Made by a program: the position numbers and the translations under genes. From the NCBI GenBank assembly GCA_964384585.1, contig CAYLME010000001.1, positions 1 to 64,000 on the forward strand: a stretch of 64,000 nucleotides of DNA, written 5' to 3'. The DNA is from DASTYK01 sp964384585 (GTDB taxonomy: Bacteria > Gemmatimonadota > Gemmatimonadetes > Longimicrobiales > RSA9). How positions within the stretch are numbered: position 1 is the stretch's first letter; the number at the start of each line of letters is the position of its first letter. Of this stretch, positions 41,966 through 50,434 are shown one piece after another. The notes below the pieces were generated by a model that searched no databases, was not told the DNA's origin, and was given only the letters and a program-made list of their open reading frames with translations.

Positions 41966-43225
41966 ATGCGACGTCCCCGCTTCGTGTGCATCCTCGCCGC
42001 GTGCCTGCCGGCCGCAGCATGCGAAACCGAATCCTTCGAGACGCCTGCCGCACTGCAGGAGCCGGTCATGCTGCCATCGCCGGCCGGACCCGGAAGCGCA
42101 GAGCTGAGTCTCAGCACGAGCGCCGATGGGAAGGTGCTGCTGTCGTGGATCGAGCCGTCGGAAAACGGACACTCACTGCGCTTTTCCGTGCTCGAAGCGG
42201 ACGCGTGGTCAGAGCCACGCACCATCGCCAGCGGCACGGACTGGTTCGTCAACTGGGCTGACTTCCCGTCGCTGATCCAGCTTTCCGACAGCACGCTCGT
42301 CGCGCACTGGCTGCAGCGGAACGGCGATGGGACGTACGCATACGGCGTTCGCATCGCCCGCTCGCATGACGGTGGCATGACGTGGGGCGCTGCCGTGACG
42401 CCGCACGACGACAGTCCGGCGGAGCACGGGTTCGTAACGCTCTACGATGCGGGCGCGGGGGATGTCGGTGCGGTCTGGCTCGACGGACGCAACTACGCCG
42501 AAGGCGTGGAGGTCATGACCCTGCGGCATGCGACGATCGCGCCGGACGGCACGCTCGACGATGAGCACGAGATCGACGCCCGTGTCTGCGATTGCTGCCA
42601 GACCGCAATCGCGCAGAGCGAGGGCCGGCTGGTCGTGTTCTATCGCGACCGATCCGAGCAGGAACTGCGCGACATCAGCATGGTTGCCCGTGAGAACGAG
42701 GGCTGGAGCGCGCCCGCAACGCTGCACGCGGACAACTGGCAGATCGATGCATGCCCGGTAAACGGGCCGCAGGCCGATGCGCGCGGCAGCCATGTCGTGA
42801 TCGCCTGGTTCACAGCGCCCGATGATGATCCGCGCGTCAATGTCGCGTTCTCGAGTGATGCAGGGCGCACGTTTGGCCCACCCGTACGCGTGGATGACGG
42901 GGCGCCTGCCGGCCGCGTGGATGTGTTGCTCGGTGCGGATGGCAGTGCGATCGTGAGCTGGCTGGAGCGCGTGGACGGCACAGCGGAAGTGCGTCTGCGC
43001 CGTGTCTCACCGGAAGGTCGCATGGCGCCCCCGCTGACCGTGACGCGCACGGGCGCTGACCGCGCGACCGGCTTCCCGCGCATGGCACTCTCGGATTCCG
43101 CTGTCGTGCTGGCATGGACCGCGACCGAGCCGACGGATGCCGGTGCGGCCGCGGGCTCGGACCGGCCCGCATCGACCGTCCGGACCGCGCAGGTCACCCT
43201 GCCGCCGCCCGACGGAGACATTTAA
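41966..43225 (+). CDS. Sialidase-like beta-propeller lipoprotein
   Basis: A 419-residue lipoprotein from ATG 41966 ('MRRPRFVCILAACLPAAAC'; lipidated Cys about 19). In-frame starts at 41951 and 41909 are possible. Two clear Asp-box motifs, 'SHDGGMTWG' and 'SSDAGRTFG', mark a sialidase/BNR-type propeller. Repeated 'VAVWLDGRNY'-like, 'VVFYRDRSEQELRDISM' and 'VSWLERVDGTAEVRLRRV' blades fit. A 'CDCCQTAIAQ' segment places three cysteines close together, possibly a metal or heme-like site. The catalytic Arg triad of true sialidases was not confirmed, so enzymatic activity is uncertain. Confidence 0.72.
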   Translation: MRRPRFVCILAACLPAAACETESFETPAALQEPVMLPSPAGPGSAELSLSTSADGKVLLSWIEPSENGHSLRFSVLEADAWSEPRTIASGTDWFVNWADFPSLIQLSDSTLVAHWLQRNGDGTYAYGVRIARSHDGGMTWGAAVTPHDDSPAEHGFVTLYDAGAGDVGAVWLDGRNYAEGVEVMTLRHATIAPDGTLDDEHEIDARVCDCCQTAIAQSEGRLVVFYRDRSEQELRDISMVARENEGWSAPATLHADNWQIDACPVNGPQADARGSHVVIAWFTAPDDDPRVNVAFSSDAGRTFGPPVRVDDGAPAGRVDVLLGADGSAIVSWLERVDGTAEVRLRRVSPEGRMAPPLTVTRTGADRATGFPRMALSDSAVVLAWTATEPTDAGAAAGSDRPASTVRTAQVTLPPPDGDI

Positions 43226-43298
43226 CGAAGCCCCCCGATACAGCGTCTGTCTTTCAGGGCCGCGAAGAACGCGGTGCTCGACTCACTGGAGGATCGAC

Positions 43299-43892
43299 AT
43301 GAGAAGGTACGTACTCGCACTCGCACTCGCACTGACACTGATGCCCGGCATCGCCCTCGCCCAACAGCAGCAGGGCCCGCCCGGAGCCCGGATGGCCGCG
43401 GGCGGTGGATCAGCCGCTGTCATGCTGGAGCACCGCGACGCACTCCAGCTGACCGCCGAGCAGGTCGCGAAGCTCGAAGCGATCCGTGCGCAGCAGCAGG
43501 AGCGGACAGCGTCCATGCGTGCACGCATGGAGCAGCGGGCCGACCGGCCGCAGCTCACCCCGGAGCAGCGCGAAGCGCGGCGCGCGGAAATGCAGCAGCT
43601 GACGCCCGAGCAGCGGGCGGCGCGACGCGCCGAGATGCAGCAGCAGCGCGCACAGAAGACACCCGAACAGCGTGAAGCACGACGTGCAGAGATGGACGCG
43701 ATGCGCGAACAGACACGCGCTTCCGCGGACGCAGCGCGTGCCGTACTGACGGAAGAGCAGCACACGAAGCTGCAGGAGCTGTTGCAGGCGCGGCATGATC
43801 AGCGGATGCGCGAACGCCCTGCACGCCGTGGTGATCGACCCATGGATGGGCAGGGCCGACGCGGCCCGCGCTCACCGCGTGGACCGCGGTAG
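43299..43892 (+). CDS. Spy/CpxP-like periplasmic LTxxQ protein
   Basis: A 197-residue exported protein: signal 'VLALALALTLMPGIALAQQ'. The mature protein is a charged, helical, Gln/Arg/Glu-rich chain with repeated LTPEQR-type words: 'LQLTAEQVAKLEAI', 'QLTPEQREARRAEMQQ', 'LTPEQRAARRAEMQQ', 'KTPEQREARRAEM' and 'VLTEEQHTKLQELL'. The family (Spy, CpxP, CnrX) has periplasmic chaperone or stress/metal-sensor roles. The threefold internal repeat is unusual. Ribosome site CTGGAGGATC. It converges on the sigma-factor/efflux operon, separated by a strong terminator. Confidence 0.82.
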   Translation: MRRYVLALALALTLMPGIALAQQQQGPPGARMAAGGGSAAVMLEHRDALQLTAEQVAKLEAIRAQQQERTASMRARMEQRADRPQLTPEQREARRAEMQQLTPEQRAARRAEMQQQRAQKTPEQREARRAEMDAMREQTRASADAARAVLTEEQHTKLQELLQARHDQRMRERPARRGDRPMDGQGRRGPRSPRGPR

Positions 43893-43966
43893 TGGATCCG
43901 GGACCGACACATCGCGTGTGGAGCCGCGTGAGATCGCGACGTTCCTGATCCGACAGCAGCACGCAG

Positions 43967-44003
43967 AGAGCCCCGTCCTCCAGTGACCGGAGGACGGGGC
44001 TCT
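43967..44003. terminator. Strong bidirectional-looking terminator
   Basis: A perfect 15-bp stem, AGAGCCCCGTCCTCC (43967-43981) and GGAGGACGGGGCTCT (43989-44003), has a 7-base loop and is followed by GTGTTT on the plus strand. It sits between the Spy-like gene (+) and the end of the efflux operon (-). Confidence 0.85.
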
Positions 44004-44021
44004 GTGTTTCCTGCACTCTGA

Positions 44022-45230
44022 CTATTCGTACCGCAGCGCGATGATCGGATCGAGACGTGCGGCACGACGAGCCGGCCAGATGCCGAAGAACACACCGACC
44101 GCACCCGCGAATGCGAATGCCAGGATCACGGCAGCCGGCGCAACGGAAACGTTCCAGGACAGGAGCGACTCCGTCATGCGTGCCGCACCGACGCCGAGCG
44201 CGATCCCGAGTGCACCGCCCGCCAGACAGAGCACGAGCGCCTCGACGAGGAACTGGAGCATGATGTCGCGACGGCGCGCACCGAGCGCCTTGCGTACGCC
44301 GATCTCTCTGGTTCGCTCGGTCACGGACACGAGCATGATGTTCATGATGCCGATCCCGCCAACGAGCAGCGAGATGGCGGCGATACCGGCGAGCAGCATC
44401 GTGAACGTCTGTGTCGCTTCGCTGAGCGTGGACAGCAGCGTTGTCTGGTTGCGTACCGTGAAGTCGCTCGGCTGGCCGGGCTGAAGTCTGTGTTCGCGAC
44501 GCAGCTTGGTGTCGATCTCGGCGACAGCCGCATCCATCGCGGACTCGCTGGTTGCCTGCACGAGGATGCTGCTCACGCGCTCGTCGCCGAACAGCCGGAA
44601 CTGCGCCGTGGAGAGTGGCACATAGATCGTCTCGTCCGGGTTCATCCAGCCCTGCTCGCCCTTCTCGGCGAGGATGCCGACGACCTCGAACGGGATGCCA
44701 CGGATGCGGATGGTGCGGCCGAGCAGCGCATCGGTGGCGATGTTGAGCCGCTCACCGACACGCGCGCCCAGCACCGCCACGCGACGCCGCCCGCGCTCCT
44801 CGCCGACGGAGAACAGACGACCGCGCGCGAGGGCGTGATTCTGGATCTCGAAGTACGCCGGCCAGATGCCGAGCACGGTGTTGCTGGCGTTCGCACCCTC
44901 GAACGAGATCTGCTGGCGGCGCTGCATCTCCGGCGAAACCTGCCGGATGTTGCGGGGCTCCGTGACCAGCGCGGTCGCGTCGCCCTGCGTCATGCGGTTC
45001 TCGCCGCGATCGATGCCGCCGAACATCTGCTGGCCCGGTCGCACCGTCAGCACGTTCGCACCGAGCGATGCCAGCTGGCCCTCCACCTGCTGTTGTGCGC
45101 CTTCACCGAGCGCGACCATCGTGATCACCGCTGCAATGCCGATGATCACGCCGAGCATGGTCAGGAATGACCGCATCTTGTTCGCGCGAATCGCAGAGAG
45201 TGCGACTCCGATCGTCTCACCGATGAGCAT
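44022..45230 (-). CDS. MacB-type ABC transporter permease
   Basis: A 402-residue permease of the MacB/FtsX type, without a fused ATPase. An N-terminal helix 'AIRANKMRSFLTMLGVIIGI' is followed by a periplasmic domain of about 220 residues ('LASLGANVLTVRPGQQMFGG', 'GRTIRIRGIPFEVVGILAEK'). Three C-terminal helices end it: 'MLLAGIAAISLLVGGIGIMN', 'LVEALVLCLAGGALGIALGV' and 'VILAFAFAGAVGVFFGIWPA', with the signature 'REIGVRKALGARRRDIMLQF'. MacB mechanotransmits ATP hydrolysis to push cargo through a TolC channel. It is last in the seven-gene operon, 6 bases after the adaptor stop. Confidence 0.93.
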   Translation of the reverse strand: MLIGETIGVALSAIRANKMRSFLTMLGVIIGIAAVITMVALGEGAQQQVEGQLASLGANVLTVRPGQQMFGGIDRGENRMTQGDATALVTEPRNIRQVSPEMQRRQQISFEGANASNTVLGIWPAYFEIQNHALARGRLFSVGEERGRRRVAVLGARVGERLNIATDALLGRTIRIRGIPFEVVGILAEKGEQGWMNPDETIYVPLSTAQFRLFGDERVSSILVQATSESAMDAAVAEIDTKLRREHRLQPGQPSDFTVRNQTTLLSTLSEATQTFTMLLAGIAAISLLVGGIGIMNIMLVSVTERTREIGVRKALGARRRDIMLQFLVEALVLCLAGGALGIALGVGAARMTESLLSWNVSVAPAAVILAFAFAGAVGVFFGIWPARRAARLDPIIALRYE

Positions 45231-45236
45231 GGTCGC

Positions 45237-46784
45237 CTAGCGCCGCCCGCCGGTGGTGCCGCCGGGGAACGGCCCGCTGGTCCGCTCACGCAAGCGGTTC
45301 TCGAACTCCGCCTGCTGCGCCTGCAGCCGCGCCACGGACATGAGGATCACGCTGTCGCCTTCCTCGAGGCCGCTCACGACTTCGGTGTTGTCCCAGTCGT
45401 TGACGCCGAGCATGACGCGACGCGCCTCGATGGTTCCGTTGTTGATGACGAAGACGAAGCCGGGCCGTATGTCGCCGGCGCTGCCACGGCCAGTCTGTGC
45501 CATGGCGCCGCCTGTCTGCGCGCGACAGGAGCGCAGACGCGTGCGTTCGGCCTCGGTCAGTGCCTGCGGCCCACCGCCGCGGCGCATCTTCTCCATCAGT
45601 GCGGCGCACTCGTCGTCATCGACGCTGCCGGCCGCCACGGGAGCTGCGCCCGGGCCCTCAGGACTCGCCGGCTGCGCGCCGCGTTCGCGCTCCTGCGCGA
45701 CCTGGGACCCGGGCGACCCTGCGGGCGTCGCACGCTGTGCCGTCTCGGCGCGCGCGCCGTTGCCTGTACTGCCGTTCGCTGCCATACCGCCCCGCATCTG
45801 CTCACGCACCGCTTCGACATCGAGGCCGAGCACCTCCGCGGCCGTAGCAAGATCGCGTGCTCCCACCACTGCCGAGTTGGGCACGAGCAGGATGCCCGAC
45901 CGATCGGCAATCCGCACCTCGACGTCTGCGTTCATGCCGGGCTTCAGCAGGCCTTCGCGGTTGTCCAGGCGCACGAGCACGGGGAACATGGTGACGTTCT
46001 GCTCGACGACCGCCTGCGGCTCGATCTTGAGCACTTCGCCTTCGAATATGCGATCCGGATAGGCCTCGACGCGTACGCGCACGTTCAGGCCAGCGTCGAT
46101 GCGGCCGAGATCGGTTTCATCGACGAGCGCACGTACCTGCATTTCCGCGAGGTCGGCCATCGTCAACAGCGTGGTGCCGCCGGAGATGTTCTGGCTTGCG
46201 GACGCGATGATCTGCCCGATCTCGATCGTCTCGGCGATGACCGTGCCGTTGATCGGCGCGCGGATCGTCACGTCATTCAGCCGCTCGCGCGCGAGTTGCA
46301 GGTTCGTCTGCGCCTTGATGAACTGCGCACGCGCGTTGGCCTCCTCGAGCAGCGCACTTTCGAACTCCTGGTCCGTCACGACGTTCGCCGCACGCAGCTC
46401 CTCGGAGCGCTTGCGCTGCGCCTCGGCGGTCGCGAGCCGTGCACGAGCCACCTCGAGATCGGCGTCGGCCTGGTCGAATGCGTTGCGGACGTCGCGCGGA
46501 TCGATCCGTACCAGCAGCTGTCCGGTCGTGACGACGTCACCGGTCTCGATGTGGATTTCGGTGATCTCACCCGACGCCTTGGACTTCACCTCGACGAGCC
46601 GGATCGGCTCGATCTGACCCGCCGCTTCCGCAGTCACGGTCAGATCACCGCGGGTGACGGGCGCAGTCTCCATCATGCTGTTCGCGCCACCCTGACTTCC
46701 CTCGGTGCCATTGCATGCCACGAGCATGCAACCGATCAGCGGCAGCGCAGCCGCACGCATCGCACCGTTCACTCGGTTCCTCAC
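45237..46784 (-). CDS. MacA/HlyD-type periplasmic adaptor with large C-terminal insert
   Basis: A 515-residue adaptor lipoprotein (lipobox near 'PLIGCMLVAC'). The barrel-sandwich and hairpin parts show 'GDLTVTAEAAGQIEPIRLVE', 'VKSKASGEITEIHIETGDVV' and 'LNDVTIRAPINGTVIAETIE', then the beta-barrel 'FEGEVLKIEPQAVVEQNVTM'. Between about 310 and 440 the membrane-proximal domain is interrupted by an Ala/Gly/Pro/Gln-rich segment holding a charged hairpin with two cysteines ('DDDECAALMEKMRRGG', 'RLRSCRAQTGG'). It then resumes at 'PGFVFVINNGTIEARRVMLG'. MacA is usually ~370 residues. The GTG start overlaps the ATPase stop by 4 bases. Confidence 0.9.
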   Translation of the reverse strand: MRNRVNGAMRAAALPLIGCMLVACNGTEGSQGGANSMMETAPVTRGDLTVTAEAAGQIEPIRLVEVKSKASGEITEIHIETGDVVTTGQLLVRIDPRDVRNAFDQADADLEVARARLATAEAQRKRSEELRAANVVTDQEFESALLEEANARAQFIKAQTNLQLARERLNDVTIRAPINGTVIAETIEIGQIIASASQNISGGTTLLTMADLAEMQVRALVDETDLGRIDAGLNVRVRVEAYPDRIFEGEVLKIEPQAVVEQNVTMFPVLVRLDNREGLLKPGMNADVEVRIADRSGILLVPNSAVVGARDLATAAEVLGLDVEAVREQMRGGMAANGSTGNGARAETAQRATPAGSPGSQVAQERERGAQPASPEGPGAAPVAAGSVDDDECAALMEKMRRGGGPQALTEAERTRLRSCRAQTGGAMAQTGRGSAGDIRPGFVFVINNGTIEARRVMLGVNDWDNTEVVSGLEEGDSVILMSVARLQAQQAEFENRLRERTSGPFPGGTTGGRR

Positions 46785-47524
46785 AGAACGCCTCCGGTTG
46801 ATTCAGCGACGGGCGGCGTCCAGCTCCGCTCATCGCGCTCGATGACACCATCTTTCAGGAAGATCTGACGCCGCGCATGCTGTGCGATGTCGAGTTCGTG
46901 CGTGACGAGCACAATCGTCTGACCCTGGCTGTGCAGAGTATCGAACAGCGCCATGATCTCTGCACCAGTCTGCGAATCGAGGTTACCGGTCGGCTCGTCG
47001 GCCAGGAGGATCGCGGGGTTGTTGATCAGTGCACGTGCGATCGCGACGCGCTGACGCTGTCCACCGGACAGCTCGCTCGGCCGGTGCGTCATGCGGTCGC
47101 CGAGGCCGACCATCTCCAGCATCCGGCCAGCGCGGTCACGGCGATCCTTTGCACTCACGCCGGCATACACGAGCGGCAGCTCGACATTGTGCAGAGCGGT
47201 CGCGCGTGGCAGCAGATTGAACGTCTGGAAGACGAAACCGATCTCGCGGTTGCGGATGTGGGCGAGCTCGTCGTCCGTCAGCTGGGACACGGCGTGGCCG
47301 TTCAGCCAGTACTCACCGGCAGTCGGCGTATCCAGGCAGCCGATCAGGTTCATGAGCGTCGACTTGCCCGAGCCGGATGGACCCATGATCGCGATGTACT
47401 CATTACGGTCGACCACGAGGTCCACGCCGCGCAGCGCGTGCACGACTTCGGCGCCAAGTACGTAGTCCTTCCTGAGGCCCTCGATGCGGATGGCCACTTC
47501 GGACGGCCCGGCGGTCGTGCTCAC
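46781..47524 (-). CDS. MacB/LolD-type ABC transporter ATPase
   Basis: A 247-residue ATPase. Walker A is 'MGPSGSGKST', the Q-loop 'GFVFQTFNLLPRATALHNVE', the signature 'LSGGQRQRVAIARAL', Walker B 'ILLADEPTGNLDS', and the H-loop 'VLVTHELDIA'. 'HALRGVDLVVDRNEYIAIMG' and 'LMNLIGCLDTPTAGEYWLNG' are typical of the MacB/LolD (MJ0796) group. It powers the neighbouring permease. It is translated from GTG overlapping the TolC stop by 4 bases, and its own stop overlaps the adaptor start by 4. Confidence 0.95.
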   Translation of the reverse strand: MSTTAGPSEVAIRIEGLRKDYVLGAEVVHALRGVDLVVDRNEYIAIMGPSGSGKSTLMNLIGCLDTPTAGEYWLNGHAVSQLTDDELAHIRNREIGFVFQTFNLLPRATALHNVELPLVYAGVSAKDRRDRAGRMLEMVGLGDRMTHRPSELSGGQRQRVAIARALINNPAILLADEPTGNLDSQTGAEIMALFDTLHSQGQTIVLVTHELDIAQHARRQIFLKDGVIERDERSWTPPVAESTGGVL

Positions 47525-48867
47525 AGTTGCCTCCCCACGAGTGCCTCGAGCTGCGCGCGTGCGATCATGTAGTCGTAGCGTGCATTCACGAGCGTCTGCT
47601 CGGCCTCGACCAGCGCCGTCTGCGACTGCAGCAGGTCGATGCTCGTCGCAGCGCCGAGGCGATAACGCTCCTCGACCACGCGCATGTCCTCCGCCGCGAC
47701 TTCCACTGCCTCGGCTGCGAGCACGATCTGCTCCTCGGCCAGCCGCAGGCTCGTCAGCACGCGCTCCAGGTCTGCGCGGATCTGGCGCCGTGACGCTTCG
47801 AGCTGGATCCTGCTCACGTTCATCTGCACGCTCGCGCGCTGCACGGCGTCTTCCCGGCTGAATCCGTTGAAGAGCGGATAGGAGAGCGAAAGCCGCGTGC
47901 TCCAGCTGGTGCGGCCGCCCGCGAACGACGCGTCCTGGTTGAACCAGTCATAGCCGCCGCTTGCGCGCAGTGTCGGGAAGTACTGCGTGCGCGCGGAGCG
48001 CAGACCCGCCTCGTTCGCGCTTACGTCCGCCTGCGCGGTCAGCACCATCGGCGACTCGCGCTCGACCAGCTGGACGAGCTCGTTGTCCGAGAGCGCGAGC
48101 GCAGCGGGCGCGATCTCTGCGCCGGGTGCCGCGGCCACCGGGCCGTCCGCGCCAACGACAGCGCCCAGAGCGTACGTGGCTGCGCGACGCTGCGACTGCG
48201 CCTGGAGCAACGCCTGGCGCGCCTGGTTCGCCTCGAGCTGAGCGCGCAGCACGTCCGAGCGTGTACCGGAGCCAACCGCCATGCGACGCTGCGCAGCCTC
48301 TTCGGACTGCTGCGCGCGCGTGACGCGCGCCTCCGCGACACGAATCAGTTCATCGGCGCGACGCACGTCGAAGAACGACTGCTTCGCCTGGAGCGCGACC
48401 GCGAAGCGCTGCTCGACCACGGACGCGAGTGCGGCATCCGTGTTCGCCCGCGCCTGGCGCATCTGCGCTCCCCGGCGGCCGGCGGTAAACACGTCTACGG
48501 ACGCGGACAGGCCTGCGCTGTAGCTGTCGCTCGAACCGCTGACCGTCGTGTTCGTCTGTGGATTGAAACGCTCGGTGCTGGAGAGCGATGCGCCCGAACT
48601 GAACGACAGGTTGGGCAGCCAGGTGCCGACCTGCACGCGTTCAGCCGACCGGGACGTCGTCACCGAACCGAGCCGCTGCGCGAGCGCGGGGCTGTGCTGC
48701 TGCGCAAGCTCGACGGCCTGATCGAGCGTTACGGTCGGCTCCTGCACAGCCTGTCCCGCACTTGGAGCCTGCTGAGCGAGCACCGGGTGCGGTGCTGCGA
48801 TCGTGGCTGCTGCGATCAGTGCGACGAGAGCGCACCGTGTCAGCACGGTGCGCGTGTTGGGAGTCAT
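47521..48867 (-). CDS. TolC-family outer membrane efflux channel (sigma-factor operon)
   Basis: A 448-residue TolC-like channel. The signal peptide is 'ALVALIAAATIAAPHPVLAQ'. Two repeats of the OEP fold are visible: 'VTLDQAVELAQQHSPALAQR', a barrel strand region 'NLSFSSGASLSSTERFNPQT', long Ala/Gln/Arg helices, then 'LRASGGYDWFNQDASFAGGR', 'RLSLSYPLFNGFSREDAVQR' and the closing 'TALVEAEQTLVNARYDYMIA'. It forms the outer membrane exit for the MacAB-type pump encoded next. The ATG follows CAGGAG and lies one base after the Spy-like gene stop. Its stop overlaps the ATPase start. Confidence 0.92.
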   Translation of the reverse strand: MTPNTRTVLTRCALVALIAAATIAAPHPVLAQQAPSAGQAVQEPTVTLDQAVELAQQHSPALAQRLGSVTTSRSAERVQVGTWLPNLSFSSGASLSSTERFNPQTNTTVSGSSDSYSAGLSASVDVFTAGRRGAQMRQARANTDAALASVVEQRFAVALQAKQSFFDVRRADELIRVAEARVTRAQQSEEAAQRRMAVGSGTRSDVLRAQLEANQARQALLQAQSQRRAATYALGAVVGADGPVAAAPGAEIAPAALALSDNELVQLVERESPMVLTAQADVSANEAGLRSARTQYFPTLRASGGYDWFNQDASFAGGRTSWSTRLSLSYPLFNGFSREDAVQRASVQMNVSRIQLEASRRQIRADLERVLTSLRLAEEQIVLAAEAVEVAAEDMRVVEERYRLGAATSIDLLQSQTALVEAEQTLVNARYDYMIARAQLEALVGRQL

Positions 48868-48868
48868 G

Positions 48869-49300
48869 CTACTGGTTCTCCTGAAGCTTCTTGCAGGCCT
48901 CTTCCTGGCGCTCACGCTTCTGACGACGTTCGGCGCGCCTGCGATCGGCCTCTGCCTGCTGCTCAGATGTGAGTACGTTTCGAATCTCGGCACGCGCCGA
49001 GTCCACGATCTGCTCCATGCGCGGACCGTTTTCGGCCCAGAACAGGTCCACCTGCTGCTTGCGCACTTCCAGAATCGCGTCGATGCGTGCCTTCTGGCTC
49101 GCATCCACCCCAAGGCTCTCGTAGTAGTTCCCGCGGTTGCGGTCGCGGTCCTCGCACTCGGGCTCGTCCGCCCGCGCGCTGTCACCGCGACCGGAGAGCT
49201 GTGCGACCGAGTATCCGCCGAGGCCACCGACTGCGAATGTCGCAGCAAGCAGCAATGCACCGGCGAACCGCAGCCGACCCGCTGCATTCGCTACCATCAT
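48869..49300 (-). CDS. Spy/CnrX-like periplasmic helical protein in sigma-factor operon
   Basis: A 143-residue protein with an N-terminal membrane/signal segment ('FAGALLLAATFAVGGLGGYS'). A helical periplasmic part follows: 'YYESLGVDASQKARIDAILE', 'VRKQQVDLFWAENGPRMEQI', 'VDSARAEIRNVLTSEQQAEA' and a very basic tail. The LTxxQ word (LTSEQQ) and helix layout match Spy/CpxP and the CnrX-type heavy-metal sensors that regulate ECF sigma factors. Position directly after the anti-sigma candidate, overlapping it by 4 bases, fits a sensing role for the operon. Metal ligands were not identified. Confidence 0.78.
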   Translation of the reverse strand: MMVANAAGRLRFAGALLLAATFAVGGLGGYSVAQLSGRGDSARADEPECEDRDRNRGNYYESLGVDASQKARIDAILEVRKQQVDLFWAENGPRMEQIVDSARAEIRNVLTSEQQAEADRRRAERRQKRERQEEACKKLQENQ

Positions 49301-49650
49301 CGTCCGTCTCCGATCAATGCCATCTCGAGATCACTCACCGTGGGATCCCGCTCCTCGTCGATCCACTGGAGTGCCGGCTCGGCGACGCCGAGCTGGTGCG
49401 CCACGCCATGGTTCACGCTCGGCGACGCATCACCGACGCTCTGCAGCAGCGCGCCGGTCGCGATGATGCCGACCACGGCCGCTGCGGCGAGCGCGGGCCG
49501 CAGCCACTGGCCGAGGACGACGAGAACGCCGTCGCGCTGTGCACGACGCGCCAGCTCCGGCGCGGCCGCTCGCATGATCGAGCGGACCCGCGCCTCGAAG
49601 CGATCCGCGTCCATGGAGAGCGCGTTGAGATCGATACGTTCGGGCTCCAT
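49297..49650 (-). CDS. Short single-span membrane protein, candidate anti-sigma factor
   Basis: A 117-residue protein. Residues 1-48 are a charged cytoplasmic helix-rich part ('DADRFEARVRSIMRAAAPEL'). A single membrane helix follows ('PALAAAAVVGIIATGALLQS', about 52-71), then a short periplasmic tail of ~45 residues ('ALQWIDEERDPTVSDLEMAL'). There is no zinc-binding H-x3-C-x2-C motif, so it is not a classical ZAS anti-sigma factor. The call rests on its place between an ECF sigma gene (1-base overlap) and a Spy-like gene (4-base overlap), and on topology. Confidence 0.7.
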   Translation of the reverse strand: MEPERIDLNALSMDADRFEARVRSIMRAAAPELARRAQRDGVLVVLGQWLRPALAAAAVVGIIATGALLQSVGDASPSVNHGVAHQLGVAEPALQWIDEERDPTVSDLEMALIGDGR

Positions 49651-50210
49651 CAGCCCTCCCTTTCCTGTTCCGGCTTCAGCAGAACGCGCAACGCGCGTCG
49701 GGCCTGAAAGAGATGGTGGCGCACGGTGCCTTCCGGCATGCCGAGCAGCTCACCGATCTCGCGATGCTTCCATTCCTCCAGATCGTGCAGCAGCACGATC
49801 TGCCTCTGGTGCTCGGGCAGCGTGTCGAGCGCGGCACTCAACTGGTCCCGCAGCGCCGACCGTTCCGCGTCGCGACCAGGGTTCGCGTCGCCTGCCGCAT
49901 CGACCACCCATTCGAGTGGCGCTGCAGCACGTACCCGCTGCTTGCGCAGCGCGCTCAGCGCGCGATTCCGTACGATCCGGAGCAGCCACGCACCGAACCG
50001 ATGAGGCTCGGCAAGCGTATCGAGCTGCTGCAGTGCAGCGACGAACGAGTCCTGACAGACATCGTCTGCATCCGCCGGATCGCGGAGCACACCAACGGCG
50101 ACGGTATGGGCGGCATTCAGATGCCGGCGCACCAGCGCCTCGAATGCTGACTCGTCGCCGGCACGGGCACGAGCGACCAGTCCGGCGTCGCCTACATTCA
50201 TCGCCTGCAT
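49650..50210 (-). CDS. ECF-family RNA polymerase sigma factor
   Basis: A 186-residue sigma-70-family factor of the extracytoplasmic type. Sigma-2 covers ~10-85: 'DESAFEALVRRHLNAAHTVA', 'DPADADDVCQDSFVAALQQL' and 'FGAWLLRIVRNRALSALRKQ'. Sigma-4 covers ~120-175: 'SAALDTLPEHQRQIVLLHDL', 'EWKHREIGELLGMPEGTVRH' and 'HLFQARRALR'. It has no extra domains. It heads the efflux operon, so the operon is probably its own target; no matching ECF promoter could be picked out with confidence in 50211-50434. Confidence 0.94.
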   Translation of the reverse strand: MQAMNVGDAGLVARARAGDESAFEALVRRHLNAAHTVAVGVLRDPADADDVCQDSFVAALQQLDTLAEPHRFGAWLLRIVRNRALSALRKQRVRAAAPLEWVVDAAGDANPGRDAERSALRDQLSAALDTLPEHQRQIVLLHDLEEWKHREIGELLGMPEGTVRHHLFQARRALRVLLKPEQEREG

Positions 50211-50434
50211 TATCGACGCGCCAGCCCTGTTGAGCGTTGGAAACGAGCGCAGCGGGCAGGTATGCCGCAGCCAGCGTCAGACACCGGTGCGGGCAGGCGC
50301 GTTCCAGTCATGGCAGGAAGAAATGCGGTGCGCCGCGGGGTGGACGGGCGCTGGCGGACCTGCTCACTGCAGGCGACCGGGCTCCGTGACGGCCGGGCAT
50401 TCGGCAATTCTGCCCGGTGGTCGCCGGGGGTGGG

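Noticed and set aside
50211..50434. ECF-type promoter for the sigma operon
   Set aside because: The GGAAAC-like word near 50230 lies on the wrong strand for this operon, and no -35/-10 pair could be supported.
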